Of a stretch of DNA of 64,000 nt, positions 11,365-21,482 are shown in pieces. Each line of letters opens with the position of its first letter. The first letter of the stretch is position 1. Location: the NCBI GenBank assembly GCA_907163375.1, contig CAJQUW010016881.1, forward strand, positions 1,054,001-1,118,000, written 5' to 3'. Made by a program: the position numbers and the translations under genes. The DNA is from Prostheceraeus crozeri. Its lineage: Eukaryota; Platyhelminthes; Polycladida; Euryleptidae. The notes under the pieces were generated by a model. The model worked only from the letters and a program-made list of their open reading frames with translations. It was not told the DNA's origin and did not search any database.

Positions 11365-12616
11365 ACTCTCCGTGACTTGCTCGCTTTCAGTGAAAAGCCG
11401 CTTGTATCATTTAAAGATATGAGAAGACTGGCTTGTACACACTTAACCATGGCTTCATTGACTTCAGCAGGGTCGGAAACCCCAGAAAACCTCCAAAAAT
11501 AGTGAATTTAAATTTTTCAACTTTTTAGCACTACTTATGAAATTTTTATAAGTAGTTTGTCACTACAGGTCTTATCAATAGCGATCGACACTTTTTGAAT
11601 CAAGTCAAACGGACTTGTAGAAGCAAAGATAAAAGCCTTTAAAATTTTGGAGTCTTTTATGGCCTGGAGACAAAGGCCATCTCATGGCGAACCTCTAAGT
11701 CTGACGCCACTAGAGTTTCCACTTATACAATTTGTGGCGATCAGCTGATGACGTAATATCCATCATCCAAATCTTTAAACACGTCTATCTCCGGTTCTAG
11801 TGCTCCGATTGACTTGAAACTCACCCGCTAGATGCAGAATGTCACGCTGATTCCAAATCTGGTTTCTGTTTTCCCGTTCGAGGCTTGGTTCACCCGCTAG
11901 AGCCGTTTTCGTAAAAATTCTAACTCTCGTTTTTTTCGCCAATGTCCAAAATTTTCAATGACGTCTCACATCTAAACGAAGGCAGATATGAACAAGCCGT
12001 TTCTTCCACTGAATTTGTCTCACTCTTAGCTTTCAAACGAGCTATTGCACGACTTTCTACGATCTCTAGAACCGAAGTTGGAAGTCTCGTCCAGAGGGGG
12101 GGGGGTCAGAACTTTTTCTCTCCGATTGAGCTGGAAAGAAGTTCCTAGACCCAAAATTGGCCAAAACGTCCGAATTTGCACTCCGTTTTCACATCCGAGG
12201 CCTCCTTCATGCCGAAAAATGGACTTTCTCGTTCCAAAACATCCAAACCCTGCCTTTTCTAACTCTGACGTTTTCCTGCCATTTTTCTCTCTAAACCCAG
12301 GAAAATAGGACCAAACTGAGCTTTCCACTGCATTTTTCTCACTCTTAGCTTTCAAATGAGCTATCACACGACTTTCTACGATCTCTAGAACCAAAGTTGG
12401 AAGTCTCGTTCCAGAGGGGGGACGTCCTCGAAATGTTTTCTCTCCGATGTCGCTGGAAACCTCCTTCCTAACCCAAAATTTCACGTAAACTCCGAATCTG
12501 GCCTCCGTTTTCCCATCCGAGGCCTCCTTCATGCCGAAAAACGACTTTTCTCATCCCAAAACCAACAAAACCCGCCTTTTTCCAACTCTGCCGTTCCACC
12601 CCTTGCCTCACAGGAA
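11365..12616 (-). repeat. Right inverted arm of element E
   Basis: It is the reverse complement of 6122-7560, with small indels: the same TCCGTGACTTGCTCGCTTTC, hairpin (about 11530-11560), CRE-like and C-run/TCTGG segments in reverse order. The match to the left arm stops at CACAGGAAA, exactly where Polinton A begins. The outermost part of this arm (the counterpart of 6055-6121) is therefore missing on this side. Confidence 0.8.
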
Positions 12617-13300
12617 AGTAATGTATATAAGACAAGCAAAAAATGAAAAAAATAAGGTACCCCAAAAATGCAAAAAAATGAATATGTGACCGATTCAGGA
12701 CAACTAAAAAGAAAAAACGTATATATGACCGTTCTTGGACAAGCTAATATAAAAAATAAGGTACCCAAAAATGCAAAAAAATGAATATTTGACCGATTTT
12801 GGACAATTAAAGAAAAAAATAAGATACCTCCCGAATGAGTATAGGAAATAGTTCATACATTAAAAGAGTTTTACAAATAAAACTAATTTTAAGAATAAAA
12901 TCAAAGAAACAGTTTTAAGCTCGTTGGGATTTTTTTATATACTGAAGAGGTTTCAAAAATATCACGTGGTCGAAAATTTAGGTAGTCCAAAAAATAGGAC
13001 GTAGTCGAAAATTAGGGCAGTCGAAAAATATCACGTATCACGTAGTCTAAGAATTTCAGATGATTGTATTCAAAATATTTATTAAAACAATGGACGAAAC
13101 AAAAGTGGAAGAAACCTCAAAAATGGAACGAACTTCGAGAATACATCCTTCGTTATCACAATTAAAAATAACTGAATTGAATAAAGAAAAACACAAGGAT
13201 AGAGTTAGGTACATGAAAGATAAGGAATCTCAATTATTATTAAGATTAGAGCATTATGATAAATTAAGAAAGAGATGGTCTTAAGTTAAGAATGTAACAC
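12617..13300 (+). repeat. Left terminal repeat of Polinton A with two ~108-base tandem units
   Basis: Two copies of a unit with AAAATAAGGTACCC, ATGCAAAAAAATGAATAT and TGACCGATT (near 12645 and 12752) stand next to the tip. They are followed by the segment GAGTATAGGAAATAGTTCATACA shared with the ends of B. The start of the terminal membrane-protein gene lies at its inner side. Confidence 0.75.
13091..13284 (+). pseudogene. Polinton A: remnant of the terminal membrane-protein gene
   Basis: The frame matches the first ~60 residues of the protein at 19686-20387 in B (MDETKVE, then NKEKHKDRVRYMKDKESQ, LLLRLEHY). The homology continues a little beyond the frame and then changes to unrelated sequence near 13315. 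It is a fossil of the gene whose start lies in the terminal repeats of this lineage. Confidence 0.8.
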
Positions 13301-13314
13301 AAGGTATCGGAATT

Positions 13315-14021
13315 GTTCGTGATGAGATCTCTTTTTCTTCTTACTCATCGACATAACTGACAATCGCACTTGACAATTGTTCTCGTGATGCGGCTAATTG
13401 AGTGAGTAATCTGATGTCTACTCATTGACTTTGTTGATCCGTATTATATGATATGTATATCATGCCATGACATTGTTTGGTTGGACAACTCAATTAAACT
13501 TTTACGGAGCAGCGTGACTTCCTTCTCTTTCTCGATCCTGTCTGTTACAGGAATATTGTATTCACAATGACATGCATTCTTTAAAACAATTGTTTGTCTT
13601 CAATGAGAATAACTCCCGTATGCTTTTAATAGAATGACCTTGAACGCTAATGGAAATTTACACCAAAACCGCTCTGCGAGCCAGAAAAAGTGTCAGAAAG
13701 TTTGTCGACATGGCTGTCGATAAAAGTGCCGACATGGTTCGCCAGTCGGTGTGTTTTTCCATTCAAAATAATGTCGCATGAATGATTGTTATGGAAACCA
13801 AAATGAATAGAAATGCACATTCATTCATTCATTTATCCTCTCTCTCATGTCTATTGTGTTTACATTGTATTTGTTCTTTTGTTCTGAATGAGATTTCACA
13901 ACCCGCATTATGCGCTATTGTCTGTGATTTGCCTCACCCCTATCAGCTGTCACAATTTTAACAGCTGCTACACGCCAATTCTTTTGAGAAATTTCTGAAA
14001 TAAATTTTATTCCATTTAAAA
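13315..14021. other. Unassigned 0.7 kb within Polinton A
   Basis: In B the equivalent place holds a minus-strand gene (36566-37258), which I do not find here. The stretch has several CAGCTG and GTCGACATGG-type motifs but no recognisable coding frame. It may be the promoter side of the protease gene, or foreign sequence. Confidence 0.4.
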
Positions 14022-14512
14022 TGATTAACATGACCGAGTTCTTTAAATTATGCGGCAAACAAATCACGTCAAATTTCGATTTAAATAAGATCGCAAATCA
14101 ATTGGGAGTAAAGAATTTTCACGTATTGATGAGAAATGAATTGCAGTTGATTTAAGATGTACGAAGCACTAGCTCTGCTAATAAACCAATTCCTTTGAAC
14201 TCCATAACAAATCTCCACACATCAGATGAAAAAGGAGTACATTGGTCAGCGGGACAAAGAAATAAAAACGGTTCTAGTTATTATTTTGACCGCCCGGAGG
14301 CTGAGAACTATTGGTTCGACTCATATGGATTGCCTCCAACAAATGAAGTAAAAGAATTACTTGGTAATGGAACATACAACATATTTCAAAAACCAGGAAC
14401 AACTTATCGCGGTCAGTTATGTCTTTACGTTTTATACAAATTGCAAGAAGGTGTACCATTTCTTGATATTATGTTAGAATTGAATAAGGGAATTTCATTC
14501 CCGAAACGTTAG
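14022..14512 (+). pseudogene. Polinton A: adenain-like cysteine protease (fossil)
   Basis: It is related to the protease of B at 36004-36459. The segments FHVLMRNELQ, ITNLHTSDEKGVHWSAG, FDSYGLPP.NEVKE and GQLCLYVLYKLQEGVPF are shared. The His in GVHW, the acidic residue in FDSYG and the Cys in QLCLY fit the catalytic triad of C48/adenain proteases, which in Polintons are expected to process virion proteins. It is broken, with about two breaks. Its strand is opposite to the integrase beside it, as in B. Confidence 0.85.
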
Positions 14513-14559
14513 TTCCAATGGCTAGCTAAAGGATACTTGTAATTAAAGCTCAAGCGAAG

Positions 14560-15290
14560 CTAAAGCTCAGTTATTTGTAATTCATTTTCATAAAATCTGC
14601 CTCTGATTTCCTCATTATCTAAATCTTTAATTTCATAAGTAATCGGAGAAGTTTTATTTATTTTGCAAACTTCAAATATTTCTTTAGTCCAATAACTAAC
14701 AAAACCTTTCTCGAATTTATTTTTATATTTGAATATCCTAACTCTATCTCCAATCTTAAATTTCGGCTTACGTTTCTGTAAATTCGGATTACTCTCATTC
14801 GAATAATTAATTTCGAATATTTTCTTTCGTATTAAATCAGGATCGTTGGAAGCATTCTTTGGAGTTTCTTCAATATTTGAATGAATCTTATTGTTATAAT
14901 CCTCAACAATTCCTGGTAATATTTTTAACAATTTCTGATTTCCTTGTTCTATAAATGTCTTGAATATTTCATTTTTTAACGTTCTATTAAATCGCTCTAT
15001 TACTACGGCTTTTCCAGCATTTTCAGTGGAATAAAGTAAATCAAATAGTGGCTTAACATTTCTGTTATAAAACTCACATCCTTTATCAACAAACAATTTT
15101 TTGGTTTTCTGTTACTTTCCTTGAATATTTCTTCAAACGCATATTTAACTGATCAACCAGTTTTATTTTGTAATGGCTTCACCCAAGCGTATCGTGTATA
15201 TAAATCTATAACGGTCAATGCGTATTTATAATCTTTTTCATTCGGCATATGAATAAGATCAGCATACCAAATATCATCTTTATTAAATAC
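14560..15290 (-). pseudogene. Polinton A: retrovirus-like integrase (fossil)
   Basis: Minus-strand remnants match the rve integrase of B. The Glu-containing catalytic helix reads VIERFNRTLKNE, followed by VEDYNNKIHSNIEETP and the C-terminal DNA-binding-like part FKIGDRVRIFKYKNKFEKGF. Integrases of this family cut and join element ends and make 6-base target duplications. The gene is broken, about two breaks. The phospholipase-like part lies directly upstream on the same strand. Confidence 0.85.
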
Positions 15291-15935
15291 TTATACTTTC
15301 AATAGATATTTCGGCTTTCTATATTCCTTTTGAATTTCGGAGTCATAAGTTCCACTATGCCGATCTAGGTCATTCGACATTTCGGACGCGTAGGTTTCAG
15401 TGTTATGAGTTTTATCTAAACCCTGACCGAACAGTATTTTTGCTTGTAATGCTTTCTTTACGAACATTCTTTCAATTCTTTCTCTAAAGGAAGGATTTTG
15501 AATATTATGTAATTCTTCTATCATTTTCCTATCAGCAACATGACGAGATTTTAGGTCATGATTTCGATAAGCTAAATCGTGTCTATAAGCTGCTGCATCT
15601 ACTCTGTTTACTGGTTCTTCACCTGGTTTTGGATTATTATTCTCATCTAGTCTTATATCTGATCGAGTACCTGGACCGGTATATGAATGACCAGGAAGAT
15701 GTTTTTCTTTCGAATATTTACTCCAAATAAATCCTGGAAAGTTTTCTAATGTTTTTTGTATGTCACCTCCGGAATGCAACGACGTTGAATCACCACCGGT
15801 GTGCAGCCGATGGCCACAATGTACTTTTAAGAGATAATTCAATAAATCTAAATTAGAAATTTTTAATTTAATTAAATTTTCGGAATTTGTAGAACTTGTA
15901 GAATTTGTACAACTTGTAGAATTTGTGGAATTCAT
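15291..15935 (-). pseudogene. Polinton A: phospholipase A2-like (parvovirus VP1 type) domain
   Basis: The open frame holds HLPGHSYTGPGTR, a segment PVNRVDAAAYRHDLAYRN and following helices. The GPG calcium-loop motif and the HD.AY catalytic helix fit the secreted-PLA2 fold found in parvovirus VP1 and reported in adintovirus-like elements, where it helps virions cross membranes. A Ser/Thr/Asn-rich lead (residues 1-20) and a short LIKLKISNLDLLNYLL helix precede it. It stands directly upstream of the integrase on the same strand. In B the corresponding domain is in one frame with the integrase. Confidence 0.8.
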
Positions 15936-15962
15936 TTTTTAAGATAAAATAAAATAAATGTT

Positions 15963-16440
15963 TTACCTAATCATACTAGGACTTAGATATATTCCAGAAC
16001 CATCTTTAGTTTCTTTTATTTCTATTAAATCATCAACATTATGTAGAATGTTTTTGAGAACTCGTTTTCCTTCATCAACTAAATTTAATTTACTAATAAA
16101 ATTATCTACTACTCCTTGCCCCCTAGCAACTTTCTATAACTCTCTATTATGACGTTTTTGTTCTTCTAATGCTGCCTTCTGATTTATTTTTATTTACTGC
16201 CTGGACAATACCAGCTGTCCCACCTGCTACACTTCCTGCTGCTGCTATGCCACCTATTATTAGAGGAATTAATGGGAGAATTCCACCATTCTTTTCTTCT
16301 TGTAATTTAATATTCTCTATCATTGGTTTACTTATGTAATATTTCTTTTTATCAATAGTAATAGTTTTAGGCGTATTTTTGTCAACAATGTTACGTAGTT
16401 TTAATTCAACAGTTTTATTATTACTTTTCGCTTGCGACAT
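15963..16440 (-). pseudogene. Polinton A: small membrane-associated virion-type protein (fossil)
   Basis: It matches the 161-residue protein of B at 34052-34537. It has a short basic start, IENIKLQEEKNGGILPL, a Gly/Ala-rich hydrophobic segment (LIIGGIAAAGSVAGGTAGIV), then a charged tail ending near SMIR. One strongly hydrophobic segment suggests membrane interaction. Role unknown; the position between capsid and integrase genes suggests a minor virion component. Broken, about one break. Confidence 0.7.
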
Positions 16441-16524
16441 TTTTAATAAAAAAATTTTAAGTTAAGAACAAATTTTAAGTTACCAAAAAAAATTTAATTA
16501 ACCTATAGAACTTTGTTCAGAGGC

Positions 16525-17764
16525 TTAGCCGATCCTAACCATCTTTCCATTAAGAATTTCAATAGAATATTTTACATCTTCTAGCAGTAAACCATTAGCC
16601 ATTAATGAAGTTGTGGAATCCTTCTTTTCAATATTAATTGTTACATCACAACCATTTTTAACAGTATCTTCAGATTGTGCACTTAAATCGAAACAGAAAA
16701 CAGGATATGTCTCCAATCTCCAGGAGTTAATTGTGGTTCTACCCCAAATTCTATACAGAGATTTCTATAAGCATCACATCCTTCCATAAATTGATTATTG
16801 GCATCATCGAATCTTAATGGATCAATAGGATATCGGGTTTGATTTAAAGCAACTTGTAAACTTCGAATTGTGTTAATATGGAAAAGATTATTGTTCTTAT
16901 CTAAACTTGGGGAATTATTTCTTTGAAAAGTCAGTAATAAATATCTTGGAGTATTCGAAGTTCTAGTAAAATGCCAGTTAAATCTTTGTTCAGAAAAAGT
17001 TACAGAACCAGCAGTACGCTTTAGAAAATTTACTGGAATTGGTTTCTTAGTGTTTAATCTTTTTGCAATAGTTGATTCAACCTCTAAACTAGGAGTATTA
17101 TGTTTTATCCACCATTCAAGTCTATCAATTTTTAAATATGCTTCTTTCCAGTCTTACCATAAAATATTAATTCATTATTTGCTGTGCGATGAATTAGTAA
17201 TTTAAATTTTAATTGATATGATATTTTGTCACAATCTAAATATCCGAATAATGGAGACAATGACCAATTTACTGTCTGTTTACTTTTCTTGTTAAATTCA
17301 CGTCTTTCTTTATATGTACTATTGTTTGTTTTATTTAAATGATTTGCAATATTTTCTACATCTTTCGCAATTCCTGCTGCATCTGTTCCAGCGTGAGTTA
17401 AATCATCAACAATTATATCATCATTATTATCTGGAAACCAACCTTCGATTTCATACTTTCCATTATTTTCACCAATTGTTACAAATCTAAGCATTGTATC
17501 AATTACACCTTGAGAATCACTTCTTGTTTCTATATTTTGAGTTGCAACATCTAAACGCATTTGTGTAAATAATCTCGGAAAGAAATTTTTCTCTAATGCA
17601 ATATTATCAGTATCTGGTAACGGTGTTGTAAAATTGGCATCACTATATAAAGAATATTCACAGTGTAAAAGGGAATCAGGTAAATATCAATAACTTTGCT
17701 GATTATCAACTTCAAAGATTAAATCTCCTCCAGTATTCACTCTACTAGAAGATCCGGGATTCAT
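16525..17764 (-). pseudogene. Polinton A: major capsid protein (fossil)
   Basis: It corresponds along its length to the 414-residue capsid protein of B (32667-33911). The diagnostic C-terminal segment PVFCFDLSAQSEDTVKNGC and the earlier TQMRLDVATQNIETRSDSQ and VNWSLSPLFGYLD segments are recognisable. The YxFDL motif near the C-terminus is typical of Polinton double-jelly-roll capsid proteins. The gene is broken, with about three breaks. Confidence 0.85.
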
Positions 17765-17964
17765 AGCAATTCTTATATAGTCATTCTTTTTTTGATTATA
17801 ACTGACGAACGGAGGATCGTCTAATCTAAATTTATTTTCAATCAGGGAAGAGATTTTTATAAAAAATAATTTGACCTTTTTGTTTTTTAAAAAAGTAATT
17901 TTCTTAGGATTCCTTTTTAGAATATATTTCAGAATTTTGCTAAACCATTACCTCTTATTTCTTC

Positions 17965-18366
17965 AATTGATTTCTCCACATGTTTACTATCAGACCCTGC
18001 TGCTATATTAGCAATTTTGTTTTTTGTTTCCTCTGAGAGTTTTTTAAATTACTTTAGTTCTTCAGAATCATTCTTAAGTTTACGAATAGCTTCTAGTTGT
18101 TTTAATTCGTTTTGTGACTTAACAGCATTCGATATTGCACTAGCTGTACTACCTATAGCAGCTGCTCCTTTTGCAGCAGATGTAATCAAATCTTTATTAT
18201 TTTTTATCAAGTTAACGATACTACCAATACCAGAAAAGATGCCAGCCCCTTCTTTTTGAATTGTTTCTACACTGTCATAATGGTAAACAGATTTCATAGA
18301 TGGTTCATGAGCAATTTTTTGATTTGAAGCAAAATGTTTAAGATTGTGTTTATAAATTATAGGCAT
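17965..18366 (-). pseudogene. Polinton A: pVI-like amphipathic minor virion protein (fossil)
   Basis: It matches the B protein at 32135-32518. The frame starts MPIIYKHNLKHFASNQK, then has a Gly-rich GIFSGIGSIV segment, a small-residue helix (SAAKGAAAIGSTASAISNAV) and a charged helical tail. Small amphipathic proteins of this kind in Polintons and adenoviruses are thought to be cement or membrane-lytic virion proteins. Broken, about one break. Confidence 0.65.
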
Positions 18367-18439
18367 TTTTTAGGAATAAATTTGACTTTTTGGAAAAATA
18401 TTTACGTTAAGATTTACGTGTGTGAATGGACAACAACCG

Positions 18440-19235
18440 CGTGATAACTTTATTAATTTTATGTTGCACTTTATCTATTGCGTCAAGCAGCGTGTGATGT
18501 ATTTTGATTTCTTTTCTATTAACTTACATTTTTTGCTGATTCATCTTCAACACCGTTTTAAGTGCATTCAATTGAACTTTAAGAACATCTAACTGATTTT
18601 TAACAGCATCTAATTGTTCTTTATTTCCTTTAAAATTTTTCTTTAATTCATTTTCTAAATTTATTTTAAGAGTTTTCATTTTATCAACTTTTTGATTTAG
18701 TGAGTTTACTTCATTTATTATTCTATTCATCTTTTTCATCTGTTGAGTAATTTTAGAACTTAATTCATCAACACTTTTTTGGAATGTAGCTTGTAACTTA
18801 TTTAAATTTTCTTAAATTCTTACAGGAAGTTTTTCTATTTCATTCTCTAATTGTTCTTTCAATAGTTGTATCTGATGTTTATTTTTAATGACTGCAGATT
18901 TTAACTTTATAGAAAGTAATATTAAAATTTTTGATTGTTCTGAAATCTTTTTAAAAAGTTTTGCTATATCTGCTTCCAGCTCTCTATCCTTTTTATCAAG
19001 TTTTAATAATTTTTCGTTTAATGATTTGTCATTAAGTTTTAGCAACTTTAATTCATTCATCAGTGGAAACAAAACATCGTTTATATATTTTTCTTTTAAG
19101 TCATTGATTTGTGTATCAACATATTGTTTATTCGTTGACTCTATTTTGTTGTGGAAGAATAGAAAGATGTAATGGGCCAGAAAAAACGTCTCCAGTTTTC
19201 ATGATATAATTTTCTATTTCTGATTCACGATTATT
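18440..19235 (-). pseudogene. Polinton A: coiled-coil fiber-like protein, split by Polinton B
   Basis: It matches the fiber-like protein of B (31063-31821) and consists largely of long heptad helices (LKLLKLNDKSLNEKLLKLD and similar). Its N-terminal end was interrupted by the insertion of Polinton B, which duplicated ATTATT (19230-19235 and 38178-38183). The last few bases of the gene's start side lie on the far side of B at 38184-38193. Besides this insertion there are one or two breaks. Confidence 0.85.
19230..19235. repeat. Target-site duplication of Polinton B, left copy (ATTATT)
   Basis: The same six bases follow the right tip of B at 38178-38183. Outside them the flanks rejoin as the fiber-gene sequence GATTATTCGGGATATATGCAC, whose uninterrupted counterpart is present in B near 31090-31110. 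Six-base duplications are the norm for Polintons. Confidence 0.95.
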
Positions 19236-19993
19236 AGTAATGGTATATAGACCGTTTCAGGACACCATAAATTCAAAAAATAGTAACTTAAAATAACGAC
19301 TAAATTTATCAATTTATGTCATTATTTCAGGTTTTTAAGACCTAAATTCATGTATATAGACTATTAAAAAAAGTATCATAAAAAAATATATTTAGAAAAG
19401 ATACCTCCAGAATTAGTATAGGAAATAGTTCATACATTGAAAAGAGTTTTATAAAAGTAAAAAATAAAATGATGAAATCAGAAAAAAAGTTTTTAGTTCG
19501 TTGGGATTTTTCATACACTGAGAATGAGTATAGGAAATAGTTCATACACTGAAAAGAGTTTTATAAAAGTAAAAAATAAAATGATGAAATCAGAAAAAAA
19601 GTTTTAAGTTCGTTGGGATTTTTTCATACACTGAGAATGAGAAATGTAAAAAAAGAAGATTGTTCTCAAAATATTTCTTTAAAAAATGGATGAAACAAAA
19701 GTGGAAGGAATCTCAGAAATGGAAGAAACAAAAGTGGAAGGAACCTCAAGAATATATCCTTCGTTATCATATGAAATGAACAAAGAAAAACACAAAGATA
19801 GAGTTAGGTATATGAAAGATAAGGAATCTCAATTATTATTAAGATTAGAGCATTATAAAAAATTAAGAAACAGATGGACTAAAGTTAAGAATGTAACACA
19901 AGGAATTGGCATATTCTTAACAATAAGTTTAGGCGCTCTCACTATTGCCATTTCATCTGGCGTTCTTACAATTCCAGTAGTTGCTACAGCTTT
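19236..19993 (+). repeat. Left terminal inverted repeat of Polinton B (~758 bases)
   Basis: It is the reverse complement of 37419-38177. It holds a ~120-base tandem duplication around GAGTATAGGAAATAGTTCATACA...GTTCGTTGGGATTTTTTCATACACTGA (copies near 19395-19510 and 19520-19640). It also holds the upstream region and the first ~100 codons of the terminal membrane-protein gene. The match ends at GCTACAGCTTT, inside that gene. Confidence 0.95.
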
Positions 19994-20387
19994 AACAGGT
20001 ACGGGTGTTTTTACAACTTCACTTGTTACAATGTTAGATAAATCTTTAATAACTAAGAAACGAAAATCATTAAAAGCTAAGCATTTACATATTAAAGAAG
20101 TTTATGATAAACTACATTATTATTTTCAAAGAGTATGTGATGATAATGTTATTACGTTAGATGAGATTGAAAAATTTGATCAAATAGCTAATGAAGTAAA
20201 TCAAATATCATTTCATTTAAAGACCGAAAAAGTTGATGATAAGAATAAACAGGATGGCAAAATTTCTAGTGATGGTAAAACTTTTACTGATGGTAAAATT
20301 TCTAATGAAGAAAATGATAAAATTTTTTTAGAAGAGCTAAAAACTTTAAGCGAAAATTTAAGCAAAACTTTATTAAACAAAACTTAA
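19686..20387 (+). CDS. Polinton B: terminal two-helix membrane protein, 233 aa
   Basis: The N-terminal 60 residues are charged and contain two imperfect copies of METKVEGTS. A basic amphipathic stretch (HYKKLRNRWTKV) follows, then two hydrophobic segments at about 75-98 (FLTISLGALTIAISSGVL) and 100-118. Next is a helical domain with DNVITLDEIEKFDQI, resembling one EF-hand-like loop, and a short repeat (SSDGKTFTDGKIS) before the end. Proteins of this shape recur next to Polinton-like elements in cnidarian and other invertebrate genomes, as far as I know without an assigned role. The start of the gene lies in the terminal repeat, so an incomplete second copy (37415-37726) faces inward from the other end. 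Confidence 0.7.
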   Translation: MDETKVEGISEMEETKVEGTSRIYPSLSYEMNKEKHKDRVRYMKDKESQLLLRLEHYKKLRNRWTKVKNVTQGIGIFLTISLGALTIAISSGVLTIPVVATALTGTGVFTTSLVTMLDKSLITKKRKSLKAKHLHIKEVYDKLHYYFQRVCDDNVITLDEIEKFDQIANEVNQISFHLKTEKVDDKNKQDGKISSDGKTFTDGKISNEENDKIFLEELKTLSENLSKTLLNKT

Positions 20388-20502
20388 AACGAGAAAACTT
20401 TAAACGAAAAGATGTCAGACAACAAAGCAATAAAAAAATAATTTGTTCAGTAAAATGTTTTTGTTGTATTCCTATGTTACCACAAAATTCAAATATCATA
20501 TT

Positions 20503-21342
20503 TTAAAAAATGGATAAAATTAAAGCTGATAATAATAACAAAAAAAATATTATAACACTATTTTGTATATTTTTATCACTCGGTAAACAAATCTTCGATA
20601 ACTCTATCATGAATTTTTTATCAATATTAATTGTAATGAAGCCATAATCTTTTGACCAAGCATTATTACGCGATTGTTTAAATTCATCTTTATCTCTAAT
20701 ACATAAATCTCTTAACAAATCACGTAAGTTTCTTGCATTTATTTCAAATAGTTTAAATATATTTGCATTCTTTCTAATAACACTTCCATCTAATGAATAC
20801 ATACTTTGTGTTAAATAAAAAACACTACAGTTATTATGTCTACATCTTGTGAAATAATTTCTCTGAACTGACTGATTTTTATCATTAACACAATCATCAA
20901 AAATTACACAATGTTTCATTGTTTTATCTAGTTTACTAGGATCTTGCATATTACCACTATCATCTATTAATTGTATCTTTATGTGTTTATTTTTATTAGA
21001 TTCTACTAACTGATCATTTTTTGCTGCTTCTTCACACCACAAACTTATTTCTTCTTCATATTCAGATTTTTCGTATTCTTCGAATAGGGAAGCAATTGCT
21101 GTTTTTGTAAGATTATTTTCAAATCCATATTTTAAAAATTGATAGACGGGTTGTTCTGCTGTTGTTGTATAAATTATAAGATTGTTATAATCCAAAAAAT
21201 TTGGAGTCGTTAAAATTTTAAATAATAGATATGTTTTTCCACATCCTGATCTTCCACAAATAACTGACAAAACTTTATTAGATAAACTTGGATGATCATT
21301 AAATTTAAGTTTTTTTTTATTTAATGGGGGCACTTCACTCAT
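20503..21342 (-). CDS. Polinton B: A32-like DNA-packaging ATPase
   Basis: The 279-residue frame opens with a short lead and the Walker A motif GRSGCGKT at about residue 30. A Walker B-like HCVIFDDC lies near 145, followed by RCRHNNCSVFYLTQS, the sensor region typical of FtsK-HerA/A32 packaging ATPases. In Polintons and adenovirus-like relatives this enzyme is expected to drive genome entry into the capsid. The last ~20 residues are hydrophobic (IIFFLLLLSALILSIF), an unusual tail that could anchor the protein in a membrane. The frame reads open from end to end. It is the leftmost of a minus-strand series. Confidence 0.9.
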   Translation of the reverse strand: MSEVPPLNKKKLKFNDHPSLSNKVLSVICGRSGCGKTYLLFKILTTPNFLDYNNLIIYTTTAEQPVYQFLKYGFENNLTKTAIASLFEEYEKSEYEEEISLWCEEAAKNDQLVESNKNKHIKIQLIDDSGNMQDPSKLDKTMKHCVIFDDCVNDKNQSVQRNYFTRCRHNNCSVFYLTQSMYSLDGSVIRKNANIFKLFEINARNLRDLLRDLCIRDKDEFKQSRNNAWSKDYGFITINIDKKFMIELSKICLPSDKNIQNSVIIFFLLLLSALILSIF

Positions 21343-21419
21343 TTTTAATAAAAAAAATTATTTTTATTTTTTTTGCTTCTAAAGAAGAAGAAGAAAATTA
21401 AACTTCTCTAGCTTCGCGT

Positions 21420-21482
21420 GGGAGTTTATACCTCTCGAACGGGAGTTTATACCTCCCGAACGGGAGTTTATACCTCCCGAAC
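21420..21482. repeat. Three tandem 21-base units
   Basis: GGGAGTTTATACCTC(T/C)CGAAC is repeated three times at the 3' end of the penton-like gene. It is too short and has no spacers, so it is a simple tandem repeat. Confidence 0.9.

Larger units (their letters stand above)
6055..12616. mobile_element. Element E: ~6.5 kb element with long inverted arms, related at its ends to Polinton D
   Basis: The outer ~1.3-1.5 kb at each side are inverted copies of one another. The match runs through the promoter region, a short hairpin (CTACTTAT/ATAAGTAG) and on to about 7560 and 11365. A stretch of about 90 bases in the arms (6644-6735; 11950-12050) is nearly identical to one in the terminal repeats of element D (38842-38932; 60300-60375). 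The interior holds iteron-like repeats and one small acidic gene, but no polymerase, integrase, protease or capsid gene that I can recognise. The right arm ends abruptly at 12616, where Polinton A begins. I infer a non-autonomous relative or satellite of a D-like element. A foldback transposon of unrelated origin is the alternative. Confidence 0.65.

Noticed and set aside
14560-15290. Reading the integrases as retrovirus or LTR-retrotransposon remains
   Set aside because: There is no reverse transcriptase, gag or LTR near any of the integrases. Each stands with capsid, protease and packaging-ATPase genes of the Polinton type.
21420-21482. Possible CRISPR-like array of three repeats
   Set aside because: The 21-base units are directly adjacent with no spacers and lie in an animal mobile element. 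It is a simple tandem repeat.
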